A stretch of 64,000 nucleotides of DNA from Turritopsis dohrnii. Its lineage: Eukaryota > Cnidaria > Hydrozoa > Anthoathecata > Oceaniidae. The stretch is taken from assembly GCA_027922465.2 (NCBI GenBank), contig BQMF02000119.1, forward strand, positions 434,001 through 498,000. The letters are read 5' to 3'. Below, one piece after another: positions 24,124 to 36,599 of this stretch. How positions within the stretch are numbered: the stretch's first letter is position 1; each line of letters opens with the position of its first letter. A model generated the notes under the pieces. It saw nothing but the letters and a program-made list of their open reading frames with translations, had not been told where the DNA came from and did not search any database. Made by a program: the position numbers and the translations under genes.

Positions 24124-25585
24124 CCACATCATATCACCAACATCCAGCTCCAATACACAGCTTTCAAAAATTTCAAATAACTTACTTTTATTCAAGTAGA
24201 AATATTTTAGACTTTTTACTGACTATTCCAAATCAATCTTCGACTATAAAAGTACACCTACTGTATACACTGACAATTTTGTTGTTGACATCACGACCCT
24301 CGTCCCTTACTAACCATAAAAGTTGTAAAAATGAAAAAAATATTTACCAGTGAATTTGACAAGTATAATTTCCAAAGTGAGAAAACGGACTGCAAAAGTA
24401 TTGACAGCAATTTTGAAGAAGAAGAATGGCATGAAGCCCTGGACAATCATAAATCGAATCCAGACAAGCAATACAAGTTTTCTTTGATATTTGTTTATCC
24501 ATAATATCAAGAAAATAAACGAAAAGCAAATCTATCCCATGAGAAAGACAAATCTTGATGAGAAAACGACAAAAGTTGAGAAGAAAGTTCCCAACCAAAA
24601 AAGTCAATCAAAAACTGATAGACATTAAAATTAGAGAGCGAGAGGCAGAGGAAACCGATGCAACTTCAAGAATCAAGTCCAACCCTAAGTATTTCTTTTC
24701 ATATGTCAAAAGATTCAAATGAAGCCGAAAGTTGGCCCACTGAGACACCCAGAAACTAATAATATATTGACAGAAAATAGCCAGGCCATGGCTGATATAC
24801 TACAAGACCGATACAGATCAGTCTTTACACTACCAAAAACGAATACAACTGAAGTTCACCGAGCAAAATCTGTTTGAAGATATTGAATTTTCAGAGGAGG
24901 ATTTCCTTACGGAAATAGACACTTAATCTAATAACTCTGCCCCTGGCCCTGATGGACTCCCTGCCACATTATTAAAAAACTACAAGACAGCCCTATCAAA
25001 CCATTGGTCCTTATTTGGTGGAATAATCTAAATGGCGCTTACACTCCAAAGCTATTAAAAATATATCACACCTATTTTCAAAAGTGGAAGCCAAGGCAAC
25101 CCCGTAAACTACAGACCCGTCACTTTGACATCACATATCACTAAAATGTTCAAAAAGATAGTACGGAAAAAACTTGAAGAACACCTCGAACATCAAAACC
25201 TTCCTCCAATCCCAACATGGCTTTTGCAAGGGCAGATCGTGCCTTAGTCAATTACTAGCAAACACTGAGAAATTAAATTAACATATTAGGAACCACATAC
25301 AAAAAAAAGTAAAGAACATAAGCGCCTGTAAATATTACACATTCAAGAGCAGGAACAAAACTTTAATGCTTATTATTGTGGAAGACCCTGGGTCTACCTA
25401 TCTTGACTACTATTCCCCAGTTGTGGTCACCATACAAATGTTCTCTTATTCAGGAGCTGGAGCCGCTACAAAAAGCCTTTCTTAAACGGAATATATTCCT
25501 TACAAAATCTGAATTATTGGGAAAAAATTTGTGATCTTAGCTTAGTAGGCTGTACAGTCTTCAAACAAGAAGGTGCAGAGAAAGT
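24124..25585 (+). pseudogene. LINE middle part: rest of endonuclease and reverse transcriptase, degenerate
   Basis: The sequence resumes directly after the TA of the inserted transposon. RT motifs are readable in several frames: NSAPGPDGLPATLLK at about 24935, then PIFKSGSQGNPVNYRPVTLT and TKMFKKIVRKKLEEH. A later segment reads LDYYSPVVV and LEPLQKAFLKR, which belongs to the region after the RT core, so part of the RT (including the catalytic FADD) appears to be deleted near 25210-25330. Many stops are present. Confidence 0.68.
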
Positions 25586-26207
25586 TAGGCCGATGGAAAT
25601 TTTGTATTAGTTTAGCGTCACTTAACTCCTGAAAATGTCATGCGGCATGTTTTCATTATTCATTAACTTTGTTTTAGTGCCACACATAGCCGGGGAGAAC
25701 ACATCAAATACGCCATTTTGCATTATTATAATCACTGAGATCCCACCTGCCCGAGTACGGTACTAGCTCAAGCTTTCAAATTACTTCAGACCTGCTTTTT
25801 CTTCAACTACATTGAAAAAGAAATTAGGTATTCCAAAGTTGGCTTTTTCAGCATGTATCTGATAGAAATCGAAACCATGACTCTATTATTCCAAAACGTT
25901 GCAAAAATTAATGTCTACTTCGATTACGTAATCGAATGTCGAAATTTCGCTACATTTATTATACGGAACACTCTGGGGAAGTCATTAGACGCACATGGAA
26001 GAGCAACTACTTGGACATTTTGAACCGGGATACGACAGTCGGTGGTGGGTAGGCAAGCAAATGAAGTGGATGATGTATTATTCTTGTTAAATTGTCATTT
26101 TGTATTGAAATAATGAAATCTTGTAAAATAATGAAATTTTTTACGCGGACACTTAAAGTGATGCGGGCGGGTGACGCTAAACTAATATAAAATTTCCATC
26201 AGCCTTA
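25586..26207. mobile_element. MITE family A, copy inserted in the LINE
   Basis: The terminal repeats are TTAGGCCGATGGAAATTTTG at the left and its inverse TAAAATTTCCATCAGCCTTA at the right, extending through TAGTTTAGCGTCAC. The interior has no protein. The same family reappears at 51791-55720. Here it is uninterrupted and shows what the other copy looked like before a second insertion. Confidence 0.8.
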
Positions 26208-26530
26208 TAGTAGAATCATATCTACACATGGAAAATTATAGAGGGCTTAGTTCCTAATTTCAATTATTGTGTAGGACTTGGTGGCATATTTATGCTTATA
26301 CAAACCAGAGACTTAGCCGTAAATTCAAGAATCATTTGGACCATTTCCTTAAAACTGTACCAGCAGCACAACCAGACCAACTTACTTTCCTTTATAAGGA
26401 GAAGTCTGGCAGCAACAGTATGGTCAAGCACCGGACAGAACTTGGACGAGAACTTACATTCAGAAGCCTTCCAAAGTATCCAAAGTATAGTAGTAAAATA
26501 ACATTTATAATGCTGGAAAATGAATGATCT
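26208..26530 (+). pseudogene. LINE 3' end fragment
   Basis: The fragment continues the LINE after the MITE. IYTWKIIEGLVPNFN and LSRKFKNHLDHFLKTVP resemble the C-terminal region after the RT of CR1/L2/jockey-type elements. It ends near 26530 without an obvious tail repeat. Confidence 0.5.
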
Positions 26531-26583
26531 GAAAATTATAATTTCTAATCAAAACATTCGAAAATCATTTTATATACTATATA

Positions 26584-28655
26584 CCGTGAGTTGGGGCGAG
26601 ATTCAACTCTGTGGGGCGAGATTCAACATGCCAAAATCAAGCTGCATCTGGTCAATAATTTAAATACATTACATTTTTTAAAACTAAACCAAGTTATACA
26701 ACACAAAAAAGATTTAAAGCAATCAAAACATTCATGAATGATTACCATTTAGAGAGACTCTCTGGCTATTAAAATGTCACGATCCATTTTAGCTAATCTC
26801 GTTTATGTAACGGGCTTCAAATGTTTTGATGTCAAAATAACCGCAATAGGAATGTTGAATGCAATAGGAATGTTGTTTTAGTTTCTCTGTGAGAAAAATG
26901 TTTTCATAAGTTTCATGTCAGTTCGTTAGTTTTGATATACGATTTAGGTAGAAGTTGTTATAAGAAATAGTTTAAAATTTTAGGTTTTGACATGAGGTTA
27001 GTATAGTCATAATAATGGTCAGCGGTCTTTTTTGTATGAATCACAACAACACTCGCGGCTGCTTGAAAGTGAAAGTGAATGGCCGGTTTCTACATTGCAA
27101 ATTTGCAAAGTTGAACTTATTAGGATGAGATAGTCTATTGAATGCCCGGTTTCTTAGTCATTGCGAAAAATGTTGTAGTTTGCATTTAGATTTTCAAATT
27201 TTTGTGTTGTCTCTCCTTTGCCGTATTTTACCCCCTGTAGAAATCATGAAAAATACTTCAAAAGAAGTTACTTTTGTTTCATTAACGGGGGCAACTGAAC
27301 AAGATTTTACATCTCTCGAATTCATTGTCCAGTGGTGAATTTTTTCAACTGAGTAGCAACACGGGAATTGATGGAGTGTATACGATGTGCATTTTTAAAT
27401 ATTTGCACAAACCCCTTTACACAGTAATTGTACAGTCATCAATTCTCAGGGTTGGACGAAAAGGTGTTTTATGGAATGATATTGCTTAGTGAAAACTGTC
27501 TTTGAGAAACAAATTTTGCAGTGATCAATCATCTCCTTCAGTTTGTTTCACTACATATATAGCTTCCGCCCACGCACCCCAACCTGTACATTAATATACC
27601 GTCTTCGTGTCTAATTACGGACAGCCTTTGTAATTACGGACATCAAAATGTAAACAAACATTCTTGTCACGAAAATAGACATGCGTTCTTGCCAAGTTCA
27701 CCACGTATAACTGAATAAAATGTTTTATGAAACAGAGCAATCCAATAGAGAGCAATTAGCACTAACACTTGAAGAATAATAGACCGTGAAAATCATAATG
27801 GCCTATATTTCAATACTCAGTAAAAAGTGTCCTCCCCCACTGTGATTGACGTACAAAAACTTTATTTATTTGACGTGTTTTATGATAATTAACTTTCTAA
27901 AAGCATGATCTAAAAACATTTTCATTCCTCAATTCATTTTTAAACATAAACTAGCCGCCAAGGCGGCGTCGCTCGCCGCCCAGGTTCAGCCTGCGTTGTG
28001 TCACCTCCCAAAGAGTTCACGAAATATGGAATTAAGGAATTGACAATACAAAGTATCACCATCTTGTAGAGCTCGAAATTCTGAGCAAGAAAATGTATGG
28101 GATCATATGTCTATGTAAATGGCATATTGGTAATTTTCTCTAGCGTTCAAATAAATTTAATTATCTCTCTCTGAAGTTTGTTTTATTACAGTTTGGTTGA
28201 CAGTACATGATGTGCCGTGTTTTTAATTTACAGACGGTTGGAATTATGTTTTGATCATGTCCGTAATTACCAAGGCTGTCCGTAATTAGACACGAAGACG
28301 GTAATAAGGTAAACACACTTGAAAGAGCGAAAAGGTGACTGGGCGGAGGGTGGACATCACTTCATGGAAACCGTCTTTGAGAAATCCTAATTGGTATTTT
28401 TAAAAATAAACGTGCGCGGCTGTACGAAGTATTTAAACTTGTGTTGGGATTTGAAGAGCTCAAAGGCAATTCACATTCGTCTATTGTTAAAATGTAAAAA
28501 TTTTTTTAATGTGTAGTATAGATTACATCTTGGTTCAGATATGCGATGTTGTTGTTTTGAAATTTCGCATTATTTTGTTGAATGTTGTGGTCTGGATAAT
28601 GGTGCAGTTGAATCTCACCCCACACCACAGAGTTGAATCTCGCCCCAACTAACGG
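26584..28655. mobile_element. TA-flanked TIR element hosting a second element
   Basis: CCGTGAGTTGGGGCGAGATT at the left and its inverse CTCGCCCCAACTAACGG at the right are flanked by TA (26582-26583, 28656-28657). GGGGCGAGATTCAAC is repeated twice at each end. No transposase is recognised. Another TIR element sits inside at 27599-28301. Confidence 0.83.
27599..28301. mobile_element. Nested TA-flanked TIR element (CCGTCTTCG family)
   Basis: The inverted ends are about 45 bp: CCGTCTTCGTGTCTAATTAC at the left is mirrored by GTAATTAGACACGAAGACGG at the right. TA flanks both sides (27597-27598, 28302-28303), and a subterminal repeat TAATTACGGACA is present. No coding capacity is seen. A stretch at about 28065-28110 (TGTAGAGCTCGAAA, GTATGGGATC) recurs at 59015-59060. 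Confidence 0.88.
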
Positions 28656-29211
28656 TAACACATGTCGTTAAGAAATAGGATAACTGACCAAAAAATAGAA
28701 ATACCATCCTAACAAATAAGAAAAAATAATCAAGACTTTGAATTTTCAAGGTCTTCTGCATGCGTCATGGTTTTGCAAGTCTTCCAGGTTTCAAAGCAAA
28801 TTTTTTTCGCCCGTTTACGGTGTAATCCTCTACATCATTGGTTACCATTTTAACATTGTATTCCTGATGTGCCGAACTAAAATTAAGTACCCATATCAGC
28901 TATTTTGCTACGGTAATATCTGACTAAGTTAATGTAATGATAATACGAGAGAATAACAAATCTCAAAATCAAAACAAACTTTCCAATGTGAGCAGTAGGT
29001 ATGTCATCTGATATTGGATTGTTACTACAATTTTATTACAGCCGCCATTCATTAGTTGTTTTGCCAAAGTAGTGGAAATGAAATGATAATTTTTTATTTG
29101 TGAAATGATGAACTGATTTTTGATAATAATAAACAATTATGTTTGACTTTCTCGACACGTGGGGGGCAAACACTACTCACAATTATAAAGTTCTTCGCAC
29201 ATAAGAGAAAC

Positions 29212-29854
29212 ATGCCACCGCCAAGGAAGCAACAAACTATTTCAAAGACATCGCGATTGAGGAATGCTGATGAACCAGTCGTTTTAGCCAATCGATACAA
29301 ATTGATGCGAAAGCTTGGAAGTGGTAGTTTTGGAACAGTTTTCTTAGTCTCTGATCTCAAACACGAGGAAGAATTGTGAGTATTTTAATCATACCTTCAG
29401 GATCCATTTTCATATCCCTATTTTTACTTGGTTTCATTACCCTTACTTTTTGAAATGACGAACAGTTAGTGTAACCATATTTGTAAGCTAAAAAAAGGAG
29501 AGATGGCATATTGTTGAAAAGTATTATTATGTTGACATGCTCTCCTGATCTCCTAGAATGAATCCCAAATTTTTTCATCACTATTCTGTCAATATTGTAG
29601 ATCCCAGAAAATATCAATTAAGATGAATCTATTATTTACATTTTCAATTTACACCATTTTTATATGTTACTTTGTCAAAATAACCATGAAAAATTAGCTA
29701 CAGACTTTTTGAGATGCAGATGTTTTTCACACAATTTTAAGTACTTTCCACATGTCGTCTGTAAGGGTCAGGGTTAGGGTCAGGGTAAGGGTTAGGGTTA
29801 GGATTAGGGTTATTTTTATCTCAGTGATGAAGAGCCAACTAGTAAAAAAATATG

Positions 29855-29910
<56 letters not shown>

Positions 29911-32900
29911 CGAAAATAGCGCCTATTATCATTTACAAAACAAATAGGAATAAAATGTGAAAATAGTTTCGAAAGTTGACACGTCTATAATTTATTAGGT
30001 AATGTATATAGTATCAGATATTTGATAGCAAATTATCAAGACATATCAAAACAGCATGTGTTAAAAGCAGATTAGCCTACCGGCCCTCTAGATATTATTT
30101 ATTACTCATTTATCAAAATATTTAAATGTTTATATATACCTTAATTAAAGGTGGGGTTTACACGTAAAGATTCTTGAAAAATGTTTCTTTTAAGCAGGTG
30201 TTTTAATGCTTTAACTTTAAATTGTACACCAAAAAGTCAAGTTTCAGCGTCTCAACTCATTAATTATTCATGACTGTGTAGGGGAAGAAACTTTGGCGGG
30301 AAGTAAAATTGTCAGATGACCAAAATAGAAAAATTTGATGTCTTGAATGATGTTCTAAAATGGATCGAATGAAGATAAAGAGGATGATACTGCCATCATA
30401 GATTTCTTCCAGCTGATGATTATAATTATGGAACCTTCATCTATTGACATATAATTGTAGAATTATGAAACCCAGTGCTGGTTTCCGAAAATTGAAAATA
30501 AGAGAGTGAATTTCATAAAGAAAATACATTTTCATTAGATGAGACAAAATTAGAGAAAGAAATCTAATTTCGTGGATGTCCAAGGTATATAAGTAATTTG
30601 GTGGTATTTCAATGTTTACCAAAGTTTTTATCAAATCCGCCATAGTTTCTTCCCATTACTTGCTCCAAAGTGTTGATTGTCTTTGAATGAGATCTCTCTG
30701 TTTTGCATGAAAAATTCCATTGTCTTCATTATAACTTTCAATATAATCCACATGCCTTTCTAGAAAAGTTCTGAAGGAAATATCAATTGGGGAAGTATCG
30801 CCTGATGAAACAATTAGTGCTGTCAATGAAGCTAGATTATTAGCAAAGGTAGTTTTTAAGTTCATGAATTTATTGTCTTTCCTATTACATATTTACGTTT
30901 TCTTATCAAATGCTATGTTTCATTATTTTCCTTTTAGTTAGAGCATCCTGGTATTGTTAAATTTCACGACAGTTTTATTGATGGAGAATTCTTCTGCATT
31001 ATAACTGAATACTGTGAGGTAATAATGAGATTGTGTCCATCACTCTGCTTATCTTAAGAATGTTGATTGTCCGTAAGTATATAATTCTCAATTATGGAAT
31101 CAATCCTCTTTGAATTTGTTCCTTATTTTTAGGGTGGTGATTTAGACATGAAACTTCATTCTTGGAAGAAAAGTGGAAAAGAAGTTGATATGTCTCTCGT
31201 CATCACATGGTTTATACAAATCCTCTTAGCTGTTCAATATATGCACCAAAGACGTGTTTTGCATCGAGACTTGAAAACACGGAACATATTTTTGAAGAAC
31301 AACATGGTTAAAATAGGTTAAATATGTTTTTTAATCAGAGCAAGCTTCACAGTATAGATCTAGTCCATTTTATATCCAGAATATGAACCCTGCATAAGGT
31401 TGTCGCCCTCACTGCTGGTTTAATCCGTACTACTAAAAAACAAGCACAGTACTGCTAGTTTTCCACTCATACATTTTTGTCGAGTTTGCAAGAATGATTA
31501 TATGATCATGACTCTTCTCTCTGAAATTCCTCACAGCTGTCTATCAATGAAACAGCTCTCTTAGTATCTATTTCTTAGTATCAAAATATATATCAAAACT
31601 AAAGCATGTATATAGTCTGCTGATAAAGTAAATAAAAGTCTTATAATAATTGATGAAGTAACAAAAAAATGTCTGTTCTATTTTACAGACATCACGCAGT
31701 TCCATAGAACTTGTAGTGTACTGATATAAACAAAAGATTAATTTGAGATTAGCTGCATATGAGGCTCAATTTGAAACAATTGTAAAATTTGGTTTGTGTT
31801 ATTGTTCTGTTGGTACCATTTTAATTTCTTCATGTTTTCTTTCAGGGGATTTTGGAATTTCTCGTATTTTGATGGGTACCACAGATATTGCGACCACGTT
31901 TACTGGCACGCCATATTTCATGGCGCCAGAAATTCTGAAGCATGAAGGCTATAATTCAAAATCTGATATATGGTAAGTCGGAGGCATTGAAATTGTAAAA
32001 GTGTTTTCAAATAAGGAAATAATCTAACGTTTTTTTTTCATAAAGGTCCATTGCGGTGATTCTGTATGAGATGTGTACGTTGAAAAGAGCATTCCAAGGA
32101 CAGGTGAAGTTTATTTGAAATCATTTTGATGTATTTAATTCTCGGAAGAAGAAACAAAGAAAAAAGGAGGTCTTAAAACCAATTGGCATATCCCACTAGG
32201 AAAAATCGTCAAAAAGTCCCTATGATGAAGATCATTTTCATTGAAATTGTGTATGTATTTCTATAGAAATGCACTCCATCGCAGAGATTTTTTAACAAAT
32301 GTTATTTATTACATCAACTTCTATGCTGTTGTAATGACCGGGATTGGTTAACAACCTCCCATTTTAAGTATACGAGAACTGTTCTAATTCGTAATTAAGC
32401 CAATTGGTAGTCGGTTGATGACTGTTGATTTCATGTGATGTGCTTTTCATCACATCAGGACAAATCATACTAACAGAAAGGAGAAGAAAGGCTTCACACT
32501 TGGAAGTACTAACCCCTAGACAGCCACCACAGTGCGCTATCATCATTATTTGTTATCGTTATATTCAAAATAAATAAAGCAAGTAAATAAATAAATAAAT
32601 AAATAAACAAATAAATAAACAAATAGCGCAAACAGAAATGTTGTTGATGTTTTCTACGTTTCAGAGTTTGATGAGTGTCATGTTCAAGATAGTCGAAGGA
32701 ACTGCTCCACCATTACCATCCCATTTCGGCAAAGAACTGCAAGATATCTATCAAAGGTAAAACAAAATATTTGCATGGAAGAGAAGTCTTGAAGTAGCTG
32801 TGATGGAAAGCTGCAGTGACGTCACGTCTCTGATGCTTCTCTTATAAACCTGTGCTAAAATGACTGATAAAAATTGATCAAATACCCATTAAATACCCAT

Positions 32901-34857
32901 AAACTTTCTAAGGGACGATTTATAGATAGAGAAAACAGAGGGAACTTTTTAAACAGCGGAGGAGTACACAATGCTCTTTGTTGCAGTCACTTTTAGACAT
33001 TCTGGTTTAGTCTTTAAAAAAACTTTTCTCTATTCCTTCGATCTGTAAGAACGCTGGAAGGTATTAATTTCAAAAAGCGTGTCGATAACACAAACCCTAT
33101 ATTAAATGTGTAGTGGATTTGGTGTTTGAATCATCGAGAAATTGTTGTATATTTTTTTTTTCTCGAGGATGCTGTGTAAGGATCCGGCATGGCGGATATC
33201 AGCGTCTGAAATTCTCACCAATGCCTTCATCATGCAGCATTTAAAGGTAAACTGTCTTATACCGAATCGTTCACACCTCTGGTCATTTGTTGTCACCTTT
33301 CGTGAGCATCAACTTATATAACTTCAACCTGTATAGAATTTGAAAGTGGAGTTTTCCAACAACTACACACCGGATAGAAGCATCGCCAGGCGTGAAGCGG
33401 TTGAAATTGCCAAGGTATTCACCAAACCTAAAAAAAAGAAAAACGTCCTATCGTCCGAGAAGTCGTCGTCGCCGAGAACAGGACCGAACATATTAACGGA
33501 GAAATCGTCGTCACCGAGAACACGACCGAAAACTCCGAAAGAAATGTTGAAGTTGCGAAAGCAGCAAAAGGCAGACGAAGAAGCCGAGAGACTGAAAAAA
33601 ATTACGATCTCGTCTTACGAGGAGACTCGTAGGAAATGCTCTCGCCTGAAAGAGCGTCAAAATAAAGTCGGCCTGCCTTTTGTTGATGTAAGTAAAGCTG
33701 TTGACGTCAGCAATAAAGAGATATCACAGACTGCAGATAACGATTCGTCAATCAGTGTTTTGCACCTCGATCAACATAACCTTCACGGCAGCGACGATCT
33801 TTCGCCGACAAATAACGACGCTATGAGCAATGTACGTAGGTACACACATTGTTTCGGCGAAGATACAACGGAGTGTACCGACACAGCTAACTATGAAAAT
33901 GTAAATGTGGAAGAAGGTCGTGTTTATACTCACTGTTTTGGCGAAGACTCCGACAGTGACGATGGAGCAGCAGACGATAACGTGTTTGATGACGTTGCTT
34001 CGAGTAACGGTGAGTTGTAATGGTTCTAATAATGGTATGATGTATTAGTTGTATAACAGGTATATTGGACGTTTGCCGGTATGGCATATCGCCAACTGCT
34101 TTGTCTCCGTTGTGATTCTTTTGAAACTCCACCCAGCCGGCACATTTGTTAAAAAATCTCTGCGATAGAGTGCGTTTCTATAGAAATATACACACAATTT
34201 TAATAAAAGTGCTCTCCGTCACAGTGACTTTTTGACAATTTTGCTGACTTGGAAGGCTTTATTTTATGTTTTGTTCAGATCTAACACAAGTCAGTGACAT
34301 ACCAGAAGATGCGACTCTTGCCGACACATTTTATTCGTCGTATGACGATTTCGAGGAAGTGTCGACTGAAAGTGACGACAACGACGACACAACTAACGAC
34401 GACTATTGCGCCTTGGTGAACTGTATGGAACAGGCGTTAGACCTGTCGGTGGGAAAAGCCGATTCAACGTTCGGGGATTCGACATCGTCGCTTCAGAATG
34501 CGACGTCCATGCGACAACACAAGATTGACGCTCTTAAGAGGTTTGATGACTGGCGATATATTTATCTTTGCTTGTAGACATCAAATTAGACGGGAATAGA
34601 AAAAGTTTTAACGTATTGAGGTTCTTTCTTCATTTTTTAGTGAATGCACTCGTCTACTTGGAGCTGATGGCTTTCGACGTGCATACAAATATTTAAACAA
34701 AATTCGCTTCGAATCATCGGCTACCGTCAGTGAAGACGCCATCATGGCACATCTGAAAAAACTTGTCGGCAGTTCGCGAGATTGTTTTCTGGTCGATCAG
34801 CTGTTGTTCCTGGAAAAACAAAACCAGATCAGTGAAAGTTGTTTTGAAGCCATCTAG
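29212..34857 (+). CDS. NEK11: NIMA-related serine/threonine kinase Nek11
   Basis: There are eleven exons: 29212-29375, 30764-30848, 30938-31018, 31133-31316, 31846-31972, 32046-32103, 32665-32756, 33168-33246, 33337-34009, 34279-34540 and 34641-34857 (TAG). All are GT-AG with matching phases, and they encode 673 residues against 645 in human NEK11. The kinase domain starts at about residue 28, with LGSGSFGTV at 35-43 and the catalytic Lys at 59 (KVLKEISIG). LHRDLKTRNIFLKNN has HRD at 154-156, DFG is at 173-175, and the activation loop ends GTPYFMAPE. The kinase domain is followed by a basic coiled region (LKLRKQQKADEEAERLKKIT) and an acidic tail, as in vertebrate Nek11. The family acts in the G2/M DNA-damage checkpoint by promoting CDC25A degradation. 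Introns host MITEs, an interstitial telomeric array and a poly-G tract. Confidence 0.95.
29761..29811. repeat. Interstitial TTAGGG-like telomeric array
   Basis: About eight GGG blocks spaced as in (TTAGGG)n are present, several of them degenerate (GTCAGGG, GTAAGGG, ATTAGGG). The array lies in NEK11 intron 1, about 45 bases before a long poly-G tract. Confidence 0.8.
29858..29910. repeat. Poly-G tract, 53 consecutive G
   Basis: An uninterrupted run of 53 G lies in NEK11 intron 1, preceded by TATGGGA and followed by CGAAAATAGCG. Homopolymer length in an assembly is unreliable. Confidence 0.85.
30281..30655. mobile_element. TIR element in NEK11 intron 1
   Basis: GGGAAGAAACTTTGGCGG at 30282 is inverted at about 30638 as CCGCCATAGTTTCTTCCC, with one mismatch. 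The interior of about 340 bp has no coding signal. The right end lies about 110 bp before the exon 2 acceptor. Confidence 0.7.
32191..32302. mobile_element. Hairpin MITE, copy 3 (NEK11 intron 6)
   Basis: The copy runs from CCCACTAGGAAAAATCGTCA through TTTCTATAGAAATGCACTCC to CAGAGATTTTTTAACAAATG. The right outer end is decayed. It lies in the intron between 32104 and 32664. Confidence 0.75.
32570..32625. repeat. (AAAT)n microsatellite
   Basis: A run of AAAT units with a few AAAC interruptions lies in a NEK11 intron about 40 bp before the acceptor of exon 7. Confidence 0.8.
34131..34252. mobile_element. Hairpin MITE, copy 4 (NEK11 intron 9)
   Basis: A nearly full-length copy runs from ACCCAGCCGGCACATTTGTT to GACTTTTTGACAATTTTGCT. 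It fills much of the short 269-bp intron 34010-34278. Confidence 0.82.
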
Positions 34858-34862
34858 TAACA

Positions 34863-34986
34863 ACCCAGCCGGCATATCTGCTGAAAAATCTCTGCGAAGG
34901 AGTGCATTTCTATAGAAACATGCAAACTATTTCAATGAAAATGCTCTTCGTCGCAGTGACTTTTTAACGATTTTGCCGGCTGAGGA
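34863..34986. mobile_element. Hairpin MITE, copy 5 (just after NEK11 stop)
   Basis: It starts ACCCAGCCGGCATATCTGCT, five bases after the NEK11 stop codon, and ends GACGATTTTGCCGGCTGA style (CTTTTTAACGATTTTGCCGG). It must therefore be part of the 3' UTR if transcription continues. Confidence 0.82.
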
Positions 34987-34990
34987 TGCT

Positions 34991-35210
34991 GTAAACTCAA
35001 TTATTTTTCAATTGCTTTGGATAACCACTTACGTACTGCATTTTTAGCATTGAATTTTCGACTTAAAATTCAAAGTATTGTCTCTAGTAACTATGTTGTC
35101 AACTCAACGAAGGATCAATTGCTTTGGATAATTTCTTATTTCAAAATCTGCGTTTCTAGCATATAATTTTTGATTTAAAACTTAAAAGTTCATTGTCTCG
35201 AACAGTGGGA
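34991..35210. repeat. Local direct duplication, about 110-bp units
   Basis: CAATTGCTTTGGATAA occurs at about 35010 and 35128. Each is followed by related sequence (GCATTTTTAGCAT / GCGTTTCTAGCAT, GACTTAAAATTCAAAG / GATTTAAAACTTAAAAG, ATTGTCTC). Confidence 0.6.
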
Positions 35211-35458
35211 CTGATGCAAGTGGGAACAGGCCAGCTGAATTCGTCTGTATGGGTTCAACTTTCATAGCCCGTATAACCTGAATTTAGTACATATAAGTGG
35301 TACGCTCCATTGCAGAGATAGTTTACGGGCAGGCAGAAAAATGCATTGGAAAAGTTATTGCCACCATTTGATTTGCCCGAAGATAAAGGTTGGTTGCCAT
35401 TAAACTGAAAAGTAACATGCAACATATTTGCTTCCACAGAAACTCTTTTTTGCTGCTA

Positions 35459-36386
35459 CCTTATCGGACAAAACTTAGTCGGACAAAAGTGACTAAATTT
35501 TTTGGAAGTGACTAAAATTTTGTCCGACTAATAATTTTGTCCGACTAATTATTATGTCCGACTAAATATTTGATCCAAATCATTTTTTTCAGAATTCTTC
35601 TTCTTATCAGTTTAATTACAAAATTTTAAATATTCATAAGTTCTTTATGACTTTTCTTTTTGCTCACCAACGAATACAATATTTTTACATGACTTACTCA
35701 TAAATAAACAATTTCTAAAGTGGTAAAGTTTTTTGATAAATAATATTAACGCTCGTTTTCTTCATGTTTATTGTTTATTCTTTACGCTCTAAAGGGATTC
35801 TCGACCCTTTCGTAAACAGATTGGATGTTTTTAATAGCCTCACTTATTCCAGGAAAGAATCCACAGGAAAAGAGAAAAGCACCGGTAATAACAGAAACTT
35901 CCGATGAAAGTGATAGCGAGGTAGTTCAAAACAAAATAAAGAAGACAGTCATAATAGAAGAAACGCCTGAAGCCAATGCAGTAACCAAAACAGATTTTTT
36001 TACTGATCAGGAATATGACATTGACATTGAAAAATAAAATTATACTACAACCCTTTTAATTAGGATTTTTTTCGTCGTGGTATGATGATTCTGTTGGACA
36101 TATGTTTTTCACGTCGGCAAAACTATTTTTATTAAATATGCATTTTCCCTGGTTTTCCTATACACACCTAGAACTTAGAGTAATCGGCTCACTTCCGCAC
36201 GCTTTTTGATAATCCTTATCGAAAATTAAGTAAGTTATGAAATTTTAGAAATAGACCAAAATTTTAGTCGGACAAAATTATTAGTCGGACAAAAGTGACT
36301 AAAATATTAGGAGGTGACTAAAATTTTGTCCGACTAATATTTTCGTCCGACTAAAATTTTGTCCGACTAAGTTTTGTCCGATAAGG
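35459..36386. mobile_element. TA-flanked TIR element with 'tagtcggacaaaa' repeats
   Basis: CCTTATCGGACAAAACTTAG at the left is mirrored by CTAAGTTTTGTCCGATAAGG at the right, with TA on both sides (35457-35458, 36387-36388). Subterminal (T)TAGTCGGACAAAA repeats occur in both orientations, about four at each end. A small ORF at 35825-36037 (NPQEKRKAPVITETSDESDS, then an acidic end) resembles the acidic C-terminal tail of a DDE_1 transposase, as seen at 23600-23635. The element is an internally deleted derivative. Confidence 0.85.
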
Positions 36387-36422
36387 TATTCACGTTTGTC
36401 TGTTTTACTTCAAACCCCTGAT

Positions 36423-36541
36423 CCCAGCGGGCACATTTGTTAAAATATCTCTGCGAAGGAGTGCATATTTATAGAAACATACACATAATTTCAAGAAAAA
36501 TGCTCTTCGTCGCAATGACTTTGACGATTTTTCCCACTGGC
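36423..36541. mobile_element. Hairpin MITE, copy 6
   Basis: It runs from CCCAGCGGGCACATTTGTTA to TGACGATTTTTCCCACTGG and lies 35 bases beyond the 35459-36386 element. Confidence 0.8.
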
Positions 36542-36599
36542 ATATTGATACTTCCGAGAATGTCATTTTCTTACGAATTCAGCATAGTTCGTTTGTATA

